This document shows, piece by piece, positions 29,482-38,594 of a DNA stretch of 64,000 nt. The notes under the pieces are model-generated. The model was not told the DNA's origin and did not search any database. It worked only from the letters and a program-made list of their open reading frames with translations. A program made the translations under genes and the position numbers. Source of the DNA: Aromatoleum toluvorans (GTDB lineage Bacteria; Pseudomonadota; Gammaproteobacteria; Burkholderiales; Rhodocyclaceae); assembly GCF_012910905.1 (NCBI RefSeq), contig NZ_WTVN01000015.1:1-64000 (forward strand), read 5' to 3'. Each line of letters starts with the position of its first letter. The stretch's first letter is position 1.

Positions 29482-31659
29482 TCAGCGTTGCGCCTTCTTC
29501 ACCTGGCGCCACTTGTGCAGCAGCGGCTCGGTGTAGCCGCTCGGTTGCGCGCAGCCCTTGAACACGAGGTCCTTCGCGGCCTGGAAGGCCACCGACTTGT
29601 CGAAGTCGGGCGCCATCGGCTGGTACAGCGGATCGCCGGCGTTCTGCTGGTCGACCACCACGGCCATGCGCTTGAAGGTTTCCGTGACCTGCGCCTCGGT
29701 GGTCACGCCGTGGCGCAGCCAGTTGGCGATGTGCTGGCTGGAGATGCGCAGCGTCGCGCGGTCTTCCATCAGGCCGATGTTGTTGATGTCCGGCACCTTC
29801 GAGCAGCCCACGCCCTGATCGATCCAGCGCACGACGTAGCCGAGGATGCCCTGGGTGTTGTTGTCGAGTTCCTGCTGGATCTCGGTCGCGCTCCAGTTCG
29901 CGGAGGCCGCGACCGGCACCGTCAGCAGGTTGGTGAGGAGGGTGTCGCGCTCGGCGGCGAGGCTGATCTTCTCCATCTCCTGCTGCACGGCATGGACATC
30001 CACCTGATGGTAGTGCAGCGCATGCAGGGTCGCGCCGGTGGGCGAGGGCACCCACGCGGTCGTGGCGCCGGCTTTCGGGTGGCCGATCTTCTGCTTGAGC
30101 ATCTCGGCCATCAGGTCCGGCATCGCCCACATGCCCTTGCCGATCTGCGCCTTGCCGCGCAGGCCGCAGTCGAGGCCGACCAGCACGTTCTGGCGCTCGT
30201 AGGCCTGGATCCACGCGGAGGTCTTCATGTCGCCCTTGCGGATCATCGGGCCCGCTTCCATCGCGGTGTGCATCTCGTCGCCGGTGCGGTCGAGGAAGCC
30301 GGTGTTGATGAAGGCGACGCGCGATTCGGCGGCCTTGATGCAGCCGGCGAGGTTCACCGAGGTGCGGCGCTCCTCGTCCATGATGCCGACCTTCATCGTG
30401 TTGGCCGGCAGGCCCAGCAGTTGCTCGACGCGGCCGAAGAGCTCGGAGGCGAAGGCGACTTCGGCCGGGCCGTGCATCTTCGGCTTCACGATGTACATGC
30501 TGCCGGTGCGCGAGTTGCGCTTGAGCTTCAGGTCGCGCATCGAGATCAGCGTCGTGACGACGCCGTCCATGATGCCTTCGGGGATCTCGGCGCCGTCGGC
30601 AAGCAGGATGGCCGGGTTGGTCATCAGGTGGCCGACGTTGCGGATGAAGAGCAGCGAGCGGCCGTGCAGACGGAGCGCGCCGCCGTTCGGGGCGGTGTAT
30701 TCGCGGTCCGGGTTCATCTTGCGCTCGACCATCTTGCCGCCCTTCTCGAAGGTCTCGACGAGGGTGCCGGTGATCAGGCCCAGCCAGCTGCGATAGACGA
30801 CGACCTTGTCTTCGGCGTCGACCGCGGCGGTCGAGTCCTCGCAGTCCATGATCGTCGTGACGGCGGCTTCGACGAGCACGTCCTTGATGCCGGCGGCGTC
30901 GGTCTTGCCGATCGGGTGGTTGCGGTCGAACTGGATCTCGAGGTGCAGGCCGTTGTTCTTCAGCAGCACGGCTTTCGGTGCGGCCGCGTCACCCTGGAAG
31001 CCGGCGAACTTCGCGGCGTCGGCGAGGCCGGTCTTCGAGCCGTCCTGCAGCGTGACGACCAGCTTGCCGCCCTCGACGGTGTAGCCGGCGGCCTTCGCGT
31101 GGTCGCCCTGCGCAAGCGGCGCGGCCTGGTTGAGCAGGTTGCGGCCGAAGGCGATGACGCGCGCGCCGCGCACCGGGTTGTACGACGAGCCGGCTTCGGC
31201 GCCGCCGTCCGAGGGGATCGCGTCGGTGCCGTACAGCGCGTCGTAGAGGCTGCCCCAGCGCGCGTTCGCGGCGTTGAGCGCGTAACGGGCATTCATGATC
31301 GGCACCACGAGCTGCGGGCCGGCCTGTTCGCTGATTTCGCTGTCGACGTTCGCGGTCGTGATCTTGAACGGCGCCGGCACCGGCTGCAGGTAGCCGATCT
31401 TCTCGAGGAAGGCGCGGTAGGCCGGCATGTCCTGGATCGGGCCGGGGTGGGCGCGGTGCCAGTTGTCGAGTTCGGTCTGCAGGCGGTCGCGTTCGGCGAG
31501 CAGCGCGCGGTTCTTCGGTGCGAGTTCATTAGCGAGCTCGCTGAACCCCTTCCAGAACGCGCCGGCGTCGATGCCGGTTCCCGGCAGGGCTTCGGTTTCG
31601 ATGAAACGGTGCAGCTCGGCGTCGACCTGCAGTTGGTGGCATTGGATTCTCGTGCTCAT
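29482..31659 (-). CDS. glcB: malate synthase G
   Basis: 725 residues, the G isoform length. Condenses glyoxylate with acetyl-CoA to malate. Conserved parts: [61 protein letters not shown] and C-terminal [12 protein letters not shown]. It completes the shunt begun by aceA and also consumes glyoxylate from glycolate. Ribosome site GAGG before the ATG. It starts 18 bases after the TauE/SafE gene, implying a shared transcript with the haloacid dehalogenase. Confidence 0.97.
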   Translation of the reverse strand: MSTRIQCHQLQVDAELHRFIETEALPGTGIDAGAFWKGFSELANELAPKNRALLAERDRLQTELDNWHRAHPGPIQDMPAYRAFLEKIGYLQPVPAPFKITTANVDSEISEQAGPQLVVPIMNARYALNAANARWGSLYDALYGTDAIPSDGGAEAGSSYNPVRGARVIAFGRNLLNQAAPLAQGDHAKAAGYTVEGGKLVVTLQDGSKTGLADAAKFAGFQGDAAAPKAVLLKNNGLHLEIQFDRNHPIGKTDAAGIKDVLVEAAVTTIMDCEDSTAAVDAEDKVVVYRSWLGLITGTLVETFEKGGKMVERKMNPDREYTAPNGGALRLHGRSLLFIRNVGHLMTNPAILLADGAEIPEGIMDGVVTTLISMRDLKLKRNSRTGSMYIVKPKMHGPAEVAFASELFGRVEQLLGLPANTMKVGIMDEERRTSVNLAGCIKAAESRVAFINTGFLDRTGDEMHTAMEAGPMIRKGDMKTSAWIQAYERQNVLVGLDCGLRGKAQIGKGMWAMPDLMAEMLKQKIGHPKAGATTAWVPSPTGATLHALHYHQVDVHAVQQEMEKISLAAERDTLLTNLLTVPVAASANWSATEIQQELDNNTQGILGYVVRWIDQGVGCSKVPDINNIGLMEDRATLRISSQHIANWLRHGVTTEAQVTETFKRMAVVVDQQNAGDPLYQPMAPDFDKSVAFQAAKDLVFKGCAQPSGYTEPLLHKWRQVKKAQR

Positions 31660-31677
31660 GATTCCTCGCTCTCTAGG

Positions 31678-32448
31678 TCAGAGTGTCTTAAGAAAATAGT
31701 AGGTGGTGAGGATGCTGCCCACCCCGATGATGAAACGGCGCAACCACGCGGCCGGGACCTTGCGGGCACCGACCGCCCCCCAGTAGCCGCCAATGGCGGC
31801 GGTGACGATCATGACCAGCGTGTGCGGCCAGCTGACCGCGCCGGCGACGACGAAAGTGACGACGGCGACGCTGTAGATGATCGCGGACAGCCAGTTCTTG
31901 AGTGCGTTGATGTCGTGGATGTCGCGGTGGCCCTGGATCGCGAGCGCGGCGATCATCACGATGCCCATGCCCGCACCGAAGAAGCCGCCGTAGATCGACA
32001 CGCCGAGCTGGAACAGCAGGCCGCCTGCGCTGCCGTGCGACGGACCGTCGGCGGGGCGCTGGCGCAGCCGCGCGAGGAGTGCGGAGATCCGTCCGCTGGC
32101 GGCGAACATCACGGTCGCGGTCAGGAGCAGCCACGGGATCAGCTGCGAGAAGGTGTCGTCCCCGGTGGAGAGCAGCAGCACGCCGCCCGCCATGCCGCCG
32201 ACGAGCGCGACCAGCGACAGCGCGGCGAGGCCCGTGCGGAAGCGTGCGAGCTCGCGGCGGTAGGCCCAGGCGCCGGACAGGCTCGCGGGCCACAGTGCGA
32301 CCGCGTTGCTCGCGTTGGCGACCACCGGCGGCACGCCGATCGTGAGCAGGGCCGGGAAGGAGAAGAAGGTGCCGCCGCCGGCGACCGAATTCATCGCGCC
32401 TGCCATCGTGGCCGCCAGTCCGACGAGGAGGATTTCGCCGGCGGTCAT
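31678..32448 (-). CDS. TauE/SafE family sulfite/anion permease
   Basis: 256 residues, about 8 membrane segments. Duplicated family motifs are visible: AGAMNSVAGGGTFFSFPALL (about 17-36) and GVSIYGGFFGAGMGIVMI in the second half. The family moves sulfite, sulfonates or small organic anions. Its ATG overlaps the upstream dehalogenase stop by one base (TGATG), so the two are co-expressed, and glcB follows after 18 bases. Confidence 0.88.
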   Translation of the reverse strand: MTAGEILLVGLAATMAGAMNSVAGGGTFFSFPALLTIGVPPVVANASNAVALWPASLSGAWAYRRELARFRTGLAALSLVALVGGMAGGVLLLSTGDDTFSQLIPWLLLTATVMFAASGRISALLARLRQRPADGPSHGSAGGLLFQLGVSIYGGFFGAGMGIVMIAALAIQGHRDIHDINALKNWLSAIIYSVAVVTFVVAGAVSWPHTLVMIVTAAIGGYWGAVGARKVPAAWLRRFIIGVGSILTTYYFLKTL

Positions 32449-33152
32449 CAGCGGGAGGCCGGCGCGCAGCGCGACTGCACGAATTCGACGATGTCGGTGA
32501 GGCGCTGGCCGACGGCGGTGGGTGTCACGCCGAGCTCTTCCTGCGGCAGCTGGGCGCGGTTGATCCAGAACGTCGTATAGCCGAACCAGGTCGCGCCGGC
32601 CGCATCCCAGCCGTTCGAGGAGACGAAGAGGATTTCCTTCGCCGGCACGCCGAAGGCGTCGGGGCCGAGCTGGTACGCAGCGTCGGACGTCTTGTACTGG
32701 CGCACCGCGTCCACCGACAGGACGTGGTCGAAGAGCCCGGTCATGCCCGCGCTCTTGATCGCGACATCGAGCATCTGCAGCGTGCCGTTCGACAGCACCG
32801 CCATCGGGATGCCGAGCGCGCGCAGCGCCCGCAGCGCGCCGAGGTTTTCGGGGAAGGGCGACAGGCAGGCGTACTGGTTCATCAGCTGGCGGCGCTGCGA
32901 GTCGTTCATCGCCAGCCCCAGCCTCTTTGCCGCAAACGCCAAGCCGTCCCCGGTGATTTCGAAAAAAGGCTTGTAGCGGCCGGACAGCGTGTGGATGAAG
33001 GAATACTCGATCTGCTTCAGGCGCCACAGCGCGGTCAGCGCCTCGCCCTTGCCCGGAAAGAGCTGCTCCGCGAGCGCGCCCACCGAGTACACGTCGAACA
33101 GCGTGCCGAAGGCGTCGAAGGCGACTGCGCGGATGCGCTCGGAGGGTTTCAT
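32448..33152 (-). CDS. haloacid dehalogenase, type II (L-2-haloacid dehalogenase-like)
   Basis: 234 residues. HAD motif I AFDAFGTLFD holds nucleophile Asp13; motif II is VLSNGT; motif III Lys is in QYKTSDAAYQ; the C-terminal SSNGWDAAGATWFGY matches type II L-2-haloacid dehalogenases. The expected reaction is hydrolysis of a 2-haloacid to a 2-hydroxyacid (chloroacetate to glycolate). Other HAD substrates remain possible. First gene of a dehalogenase-TauE/SafE-glcB unit, divergent from a LysR regulator. Confidence 0.82.
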   Translation of the reverse strand: MKPSERIRAVAFDAFGTLFDVYSVGALAEQLFPGKGEALTALWRLKQIEYSFIHTLSGRYKPFFEITGDGLAFAAKRLGLAMNDSQRRQLMNQYACLSPFPENLGALRALRALGIPMAVLSNGTLQMLDVAIKSAGMTGLFDHVLSVDAVRQYKTSDAAYQLGPDAFGVPAKEILFVSSNGWDAAGATWFGYTTFWINRAQLPQEELGVTPTAVGQRLTDIVEFVQSRCAPASR

Positions 33153-33266
33153 GTGGAATCCTGGTGTTGAAATTCGCGCCTTGCGTGGCCGGCATTGCTG
33201 CCGGCCACGTGGACGTCTGCACTTTCGGGTAGCGTCTCCTCCACCCTTCGTTGAGGATGAAGTGTA

Positions 33267-33284
33267 TTGAACTCTTGTATAAGA
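33267..33284. promoter_or_regulatory. operator-like site between haloacid dehalogenase and lysR
   Basis: TCTTGTATAAGA (33273-33284) differs at one base from the perfect palindrome found before aceA and icd. It abuts a -35-like TTGAAC (33267-33272) for the plus-strand lysR promoter. A second small palindrome, CTTTT-ACT-AAAAG (33311-33323), lies just before the lysR start. Confidence 0.4.
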
Positions 33285-33329
33285 CTGAATACCCTGTACG
33301 GTCAATTTATCTTTTACTAAAAGTACAAA

Positions 33330-34247
33330 ATGGACGCGTTCAAGCAGGTCGAAACCTTCGTTGGCGTCGCGACCAGGGGTAGCCTGTCGGCCGCTGCCCG
33401 GGCGGAGGGGGTCACGCCGGCCGTGATCGGGCGCCGCCTCGATGCGCTCGAACAGCGGCTGGGCGTGAAGCTGCTGACGCGCACGACGCGCAGCATCTCG
33501 CTCACCTTCGAAGGCGCGGCCTTCCTCGAGGATTGCCAGCGCATCCTCAACGATCTCGCGAACGCCGAGGCCTCGGTGAGCCTCGGCGGGGTCAAGGCGA
33601 GCGGCCATATCCGCGTGTCCGCGCCGGCGGGTTTCGGGCGGCTGCATGTCGCGCCGCTGCTGCGCGAATTCCTGGAGATGAATGCGGATGTGTCGTGCAC
33701 GCTGGATCTCACCGACCGCGTCGTGGATCTGGTCAACGAGGGCATCGACTGCGCGATCCGCATCGGCGAGTTGTCCGATTCCAGCCTCGTGTCGATCCGG
33801 CTGGCCGACAACCGGCGCGTGGTGGTCGCGAGTCCGGCCTATCTGGCCCGCCACGGCTCGCCCGAGGCGCCGCCGGATCTCGCCGCCCACAACTGCCTGT
33901 CGCTGGGCCAGCAGCGCGGCTGGTTGTTCTGCGACGAGAAGGGGGAGACGCTCACGGTGAAGGTCAGCGGGCGGCTCGAATGCAACGACGGCGCGGTGCT
34001 GCACCAGTGTGCACTGGCCGGCGACGGACTCGCCTGGCGCTCGCTGTGGGAAGTCGACGCCGACCTGCGCGCCGGGCGCCTCGTGACCGTGCTCGACGAG
34101 TTTGCCGCGCCGACGATGGGGATCTACGCGGTGTTCCCGCAGCGCAAGCGGCTCGCGCTGCGGGTGCGGCTCTTCATCGACCACCTGAAGAACCATTACG
34201 GGCGTCCCGATTACTGGGTTTCGTCGCCGCCGTCGATCGTCGAGTGA
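33330..34247 (+). CDS. LysR family transcriptional regulator
   Basis: 305 residues. N-terminal winged helix-turn-helix (about 1-60) with GSLSAAARAEGVTPAVIGRRLDALE, then a linker helix and a periplasmic-binding-like effector domain (DLTDRVVDLVNEGIDCAIRIGEL is typical of the CrgA-like branch). Divergent from the dehalogenase-permease-glcB unit, 177 bases apart, which is the classic LysR arrangement; it probably controls that unit and itself. Confidence 0.9.
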   Translation: MDAFKQVETFVGVATRGSLSAAARAEGVTPAVIGRRLDALEQRLGVKLLTRTTRSISLTFEGAAFLEDCQRILNDLANAEASVSLGGVKASGHIRVSAPAGFGRLHVAPLLREFLEMNADVSCTLDLTDRVVDLVNEGIDCAIRIGELSDSSLVSIRLADNRRVVVASPAYLARHGSPEAPPDLAAHNCLSLGQQRGWLFCDEKGETLTVKVSGRLECNDGAVLHQCALAGDGLAWRSLWEVDADLRAGRLVTVLDEFAAPTMGIYAVFPQRKRLALRVRLFIDHLKNHYGRPDYWVSSPPSIVE

Positions 34248-34326
34248 GCGGCGGTGGGGATTTGCGATCATCCGGAGACAGGTACTTGTACGATCAAAAA
34301 TCGTGCGGTATATTCTCGCCTCTTTC

Positions 34327-34402
<76 letters not shown>

Positions 34403-34409
34403 AACATGG

Positions 34410-34445
34410 CAGGGGCTTGCAGCGATGCAAGCCCCTGTTGCTTTT
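34410..34445 (+). terminator. terminator of tRNA-Thr
   Basis: An 11-bp stem CAGGGGCTTGC/GCAAGCCCCTG (34410-34420, 34427-34437) is followed by TTGCTTTT. It starts 8 bases after the tRNA CCA. Confidence 0.88.
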
Positions 34446-34567
34446 GGGGCGCCCCGTCCGCATCGTCGGCGGGGCGTTCTCGACAGCGCCGGTTCCGCGG
34501 ACTACCCTGAACAGGGTGCGATGCCTGCGACGCATTCGCGCCGCGCCGTCGCTCGCAGGAAGTGCGC

Positions 34568-34993
34568 ATGTCGAACCCGAACCCGATTCCTTCCCGGACC
34601 GTGGTGGCCGTTCGTCCCGATCGCGAAATCGCCACGCGGCAGCGACTGCCTTACTTCGTCGGCATCTCGGGCGAAACGGCCGGCAGCCGCGGCCTGTCGA
34701 TGCACATGGTCGTCATTCCCCCCGGAGGCGTCGCCGCGCCGCATCGTCATCGCGGCTACGAGACCGCGATCTACGTGCTGGAGGGGAGCGTCGAGACGCG
34801 CTACGGGCCGGGGCTGCGCGAGCGGGTGGTGACCGGGGCCGGGGAGTTCCTCTTCATTCCGCCGGATGTCCCGCATCAGGCTTTCAATCTCAGCGACAGC
34901 GCGCCGGCACGTGCGATTGTTGCGCGCAACGATCCGGCCGAGCAGGAGAATGTCGTTGCATACGATCCCGCCGAAGACGACGGTGAGCCTTGA
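34568..34993 (+). CDS. cupin domain protein
   Basis: 141 residues, a single cupin barrel. Motif 1 PHRHRGYETAIYVLEG (His-x-His and Glu metal ligands) and motif 2 GEFLFIPPDVPHQAFN (third His) are both complete, so it is probably a metal-binding enzyme or sensor of unknown substrate. Start ATG 34568 has AGGAAG upstream; a GTG two codons earlier is possible. No operon partner. Confidence 0.8.
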   Translation: MSNPNPIPSRTVVAVRPDREIATRQRLPYFVGISGETAGSRGLSMHMVVIPPGGVAAPHRHRGYETAIYVLEGSVETRYGPGLRERVVTGAGEFLFIPPDVPHQAFNLSDSAPARAIVARNDPAEQENVVAYDPAEDDGEP

Positions 34994-35306
34994 GTTGTCC
35001 GCGCCCGGGCCCTGCTTGGTGCGGGGCGAATCCGGGGCCGCAGAGTGCACGATTTTTTCCTAGGATGAAGTTTATTGCTCCTTGTCCCACGGTGCCCCGC
35101 GCAGTGGTGTGAGGCGGGCCGGGGGACGCTTTCCGGTGCATCGCATCGCTGTTGCACATCGAAAGGCGCGGGAGCGCGCACCGGCTTGGTGCCTGTTTAT
35201 GCGGAAATCGTGCGGATGACATGAATTTGCGTATCTTCCCTGGAGAGGCGCGCCGTGGCACGGTCTTCGCCGATGTTCGGTCAATTGCATCTGGAATCGA
35301 GGCATC
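34994..35306. other. intergenic region before the ATP-grasp/alpha-E cluster
   Basis: 313 bases. It includes an AT-rich stretch (35045-35085), which is the likeliest promoter area for the 10-kb cluster downstream, but I see no clean -35/-10. No gene. Confidence 0.5.
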
Positions 35307-36731
35307 ATGACGACGCTGTCTTTCGACGAAATGCACGACGCGGATGCGAAGACGCGCGCGCACTACGCTCCGTTCGAGGCGTGGGCGCGCGGGCTGTCGC
35401 CGGACGTGATGGCGCGCAAGCGGGCCGAGGCCGATCTTGCGTTCCGCCGCCTGGGCATCACTTTCGCGGTGTATGGCGAGGAGGCGGGCACCGAGCGGCT
35501 GATCCCCTTCGACACCATCCCGCGCATCATCCCCAATGCGGAATGGAAGACGCTGCGCGCCGGCCTGAAGCAGCGCGTGAAGGCGCTGAACATGTTCCTG
35601 GACGACATCTATAACGACCAGGACATCCTGCGCGCGGGCCGCATCCCCGCCGACGAGGTGCTCGACAACGCGCAGTTCCGCCCGGAGATGAAGGGCTTCA
35701 AGGTGCCGAACGGCATCTACGCGCATATCGCGGGCGTGGATGTCGTGCGCGCGGGGGCGGGGGAGTTCTACGTGCTGGAGGACAATCTGCGCGTGCCGTC
35801 GGGCGTGTCCTACATGCTCGAGAACCGCAAGATGATGATGCGGCTCTTCCCGGAGCTGTTCGCGCAGCAGAAGATCGCGCCGGTCGAGCACTACCCGGAC
35901 CTGCTGCTGGAGACGCTGCGCGCGGTGGCGCCGGCCGGCGTGGAGGATCCGACGGTGGTCGTGATGACGCCGGGGGCGTTCAACTCCGCCTACTTCGAGC
36001 ATTCCTTCCTCGCGCAGCAGATGGGGGTCGAACTGGTGGAGGGGCGCGACCTTTTCATCGATCACGATGCCGTATACATGCGCACGACGCGCGGGCCGAG
36101 GCGCGTGGACGTGATCTATCGCCGCATCGATGACGATTTCCTCGATCCGCGCGCTTTCCGTCCCGATTCGCTGCTGGGCGTGCCCGGCCTGCTGAAGGCT
36201 TACCGCGCGGGGCGGGTGACGCTGTGCAACGCGATCGGCACCGGCGTCGCGGACGACAAGTCCATCTACCCCTATGTCGGCGAGATGGTGCGCTTCTACC
36301 TCGGTGAGGAGCCGATCCTCAACAACGTGCCGACCTACCGCTGCCGCGAGAAGGACAAGCTGCGCCATGTGCTGGAGCACCTGTCCGAGCTGGTGGTCAA
36401 GGAGGTGCATGGCGCGGGCGGCTACGGGATGCTGGTGGGGCCGGCTGCGACGAAGGCCGAGATCGAGCGGTTCCGCGCGGTGTTGAGCGCGCACCCGGAG
36501 AAGTACATCGCGCAGCCGACGCTCGCCTTGTCGACCTGCCCGACCTACGTCGAGAGCGGCATCGCGCCGCGCCACATCGACTTGCGGCCTTTCGTGCTCT
36601 CGGGCAAGGAGGTGTCGCTGGTGTCCGGCGGGCTCACGCGCGTTGCGCTGCGGGAGGGCTCGCTGGTGGTCAATTCCTCGCAGGGGGGCGGGACCAAGGA
36701 CACGTGGGTGCTGGAGAACGGCCATGCGTGA
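35307..36731 (+). CDS. circularly permuted ATP-grasp protein (DUF404/DUF407 type)
   Basis: 474 residues. The CP-ATP-grasp family signs are YGEEAGTERLIPFDTIPRIIP near residues 57-77, FYVLEDNLRVPSGVSYMLENR, VVMTPGAFNSAYFEHSFLAQQMGVELVEGRDL and KDTWVLENG at the end. The fold ligates a carboxylate to an amine using ATP, and these members are thought to be peptide or amide ligases of unknown substrate. It is followed 51 bases later by a stand-alone alpha-E protein, as is typical. Start: the ATG at 35307 follows GGAATCGAGG. Confidence 0.88.
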   Translation: MTTLSFDEMHDADAKTRAHYAPFEAWARGLSPDVMARKRAEADLAFRRLGITFAVYGEEAGTERLIPFDTIPRIIPNAEWKTLRAGLKQRVKALNMFLDDIYNDQDILRAGRIPADEVLDNAQFRPEMKGFKVPNGIYAHIAGVDVVRAGAGEFYVLEDNLRVPSGVSYMLENRKMMMRLFPELFAQQKIAPVEHYPDLLLETLRAVAPAGVEDPTVVVMTPGAFNSAYFEHSFLAQQMGVELVEGRDLFIDHDAVYMRTTRGPRRVDVIYRRIDDDFLDPRAFRPDSLLGVPGLLKAYRAGRVTLCNAIGTGVADDKSIYPYVGEMVRFYLGEEPILNNVPTYRCREKDKLRHVLEHLSELVVKEVHGAGGYGMLVGPAATKAEIERFRAVLSAHPEKYIAQPTLALSTCPTYVESGIAPRHIDLRPFVLSGKEVSLVSGGLTRVALREGSLVVNSSQGGGTKDTWVLENGHA

Positions 36732-36782
36732 GCGGCTCCGTCCCCGCCTCCCGACCACGCCCGTCGCGCCGGAGTCCGGATC

Positions 36783-37760
36783 ATGCTGAGCCGCACGGCC
36801 GATCATCTCTACTGGATGGCCCGTTATTCCGAACGCGCCGAGAATCTCGCGCGTCTGCTCGATGTGACCTACCAGATGTCGCTCGTCCCGCATGACGCCG
36901 AGACCGAGCGCAGCAACTGGAACGCCATCATCGCGCTGAACAGCCTCCAATTTGCGTACGCGAAACGGCACGATGAGGTCACGGCGACGAAAGTGCTGCA
37001 CTTCATGGTGCGCGACGAGACGCAGCCGTCGTCGATCTACAATTGCCTGCGCGCGGCGCGCGAGAATGCCCGCGCGGTGCGCGGCACGCTGACGGCGGAG
37101 ATGTGGGAGACGATCAACGAGACCTGGCTGCAACTGCGCGACCAGAGCTTCGACGCGATCTGCCTCGGAGGGATCGCGGCCTTCTTCGACTGGGTGAAGC
37201 AGCGCGCCTCGCTGCTGCGCGGGGCGATGTTCGGCACGATGCTGCGCGACGAGGCCTTCCAGTTCATCCACCTGGGGGCCCTGCTCGAGCGCGCCGACAA
37301 CACCGCGCGCATCCTCGACGTGAAGTACCACAGTCTCGCCGGCGTGCAGCACGGCGAGGCGGACGATCTCGGCGAAGCCAGCGATTTCTACCACTGGGGC
37401 GCGTTGCTGCGCTCGGTGTCGGCGTTCGAGGTGTATCGCAAGGTCTATCGCGACGTGATCACGCCCGAGCGCGTCGCGGAACTGCTGATCCTGCGCGAGG
37501 ACCTGCCGCGGGCGCTGCATTCGTGCATGGAGGGGATCGTCCGGATCCTCGGCAAGGTGCGCAACAGCCGCTCCGACGAGACCGTGCGCCGCGCCGGCCA
37601 GCTCTATGCGGCGCTGCGCTACGCCCGCATGGACGACATCTTCGCGCGCGGGCTGCACGCGTGGCTGGACGATTTCATCGATGCGATCGGCGACCTGAGC
37701 GCGCGCATCAGCGACGACTTCCTCGTCGGCGGCGAGCCGGGCGAGCCAACCCTCCCTTGA
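36783..37760 (+). CDS. alpha-E domain protein
   Basis: 325 residues, all alpha-helical (DUF403). It begins MLSRTADHLYWMARYSERAENLARLLDV, the family hallmark with its conserved Tyr, Arg and Glu. The role is unknown; it is almost always next to or fused with CP-ATP-grasp and is presumed to work with it. Ribosome site GGAG before the ATG. Second gene of the cluster. Confidence 0.9.
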   Translation: MLSRTADHLYWMARYSERAENLARLLDVTYQMSLVPHDAETERSNWNAIIALNSLQFAYAKRHDEVTATKVLHFMVRDETQPSSIYNCLRAARENARAVRGTLTAEMWETINETWLQLRDQSFDAICLGGIAAFFDWVKQRASLLRGAMFGTMLRDEAFQFIHLGALLERADNTARILDVKYHSLAGVQHGEADDLGEASDFYHWGALLRSVSAFEVYRKVYRDVITPERVAELLILREDLPRALHSCMEGIVRILGKVRNSRSDETVRRAGQLYAALRYARMDDIFARGLHAWLDDFIDAIGDLSARISDDFLVGGEPGEPTLP

Positions 37761-37810
37761 TCCGCCGCGGTCGGCACCTGCCGCCCGTGGCCCCTTAGCG
37801 AGCGAATGCC

Positions 37811-38539
37811 ATGACCTATTGTGTCGCGATGTGCCTCGAAAAGGGGCTGGTCTTCCTCTCCGACTCGCGTACCAACGCGGGGGTCGATCACATCAACACC
37901 TTCCGCAAGATGCACGTCTGGCAGCGGCCGGGCGAGCGTGTCGTCGTGATGCTGACGTCGGGCAACCTGTCGGTGAGCCAGTCGATCGTGAACATCGTCA
38001 GCGAGCGCCTGGCGCTCACCGATTCGGCCAACCTCTTCAACGCGCCGAACATGTTCGAGGTCGCACGCCACGTCGGCGATGTCGTGCGCGAGGTGCACCG
38101 GCGCGATGCCGAGGCGCTGCGCGACTTCGGCGTCGAGTTCAACGCCTCGCTGATCGTCGGCGGGCAGATCTACGGCGAGACGCCGCGCCTCTTCAACATC
38201 TATGCCGCGGGCAACTTCATCGAGGCCACCGAGGACACCCCCTACATCCAGATCGGCGAATCGAAGTACGGCAAACCGATCATCGACCGCGTGCTGCGCT
38301 ACGGCTCCGCGCTTTCCGACGCGGCCAAGTGCGCGCTGGTGTCGATGGATTCGACGATCCGCTCAAACCTGTCGGTGGGCCTGCCGCTCGACCTGTGCGT
38401 GGTCGAGCGCGACGCGCTCTCCGTGAAGTCCCACCTGTCGATCGACCAGGATCACGCGTACTACATGCAGATCCGCGGCCAGTGGGGCGAGCGGCTGCGC
38501 GACGCGTTCGCCGAACTGCCCAACCCCGACTGGCTGTGA
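37811..38539 (+). CDS. Anbu-type proteasome-like protease
   Basis: 242 residues, an Ntn-hydrolase beta-subunit fold. After Met removal Thr2 would be the nucleophile (MTYCVAM), with Asp18 in LSDSRT and Lys33 in FRKMHVW close to the expected proteasome triad positions. Anbu proteins form open-ring assemblies and occur with transglutaminase, ATP-grasp and alpha-E genes, as here. The substrate and the unfoldase partner are unknown. Confidence 0.88.
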   Translation: MTYCVAMCLEKGLVFLSDSRTNAGVDHINTFRKMHVWQRPGERVVVMLTSGNLSVSQSIVNIVSERLALTDSANLFNAPNMFEVARHVGDVVREVHRRDAEALRDFGVEFNASLIVGGQIYGETPRLFNIYAAGNFIEATEDTPYIQIGESKYGKPIIDRVLRYGSALSDAAKCALVSMDSTIRSNLSVGLPLDLCVVERDALSVKSHLSIDQDHAYYMQIRGQWGERLRDAFAELPNPDWL

Positions 38540-38594
38540 GCGTGCCGCATCGCAGCGGCTCGCCCGGTGCCCCGACAATCCGCGGAGATCCAGC

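Noticed and set aside
29488-32580. Plus-strand open frame of about 1030 codons opposite glcB and the permease gene
   Set aside because: Antisense shadow of malate synthase G and TauE/SafE. The long open frame comes from GC bias.
35040-35090. Similarity between AGGATGAAGTTTATTG (about 35063) and AGGATGAAGTGTATTG (33255)
   Set aside because: A 16-base near match between two AT-rich leaders is intriguing, but it lacks symmetry and appears only twice; treated as chance.
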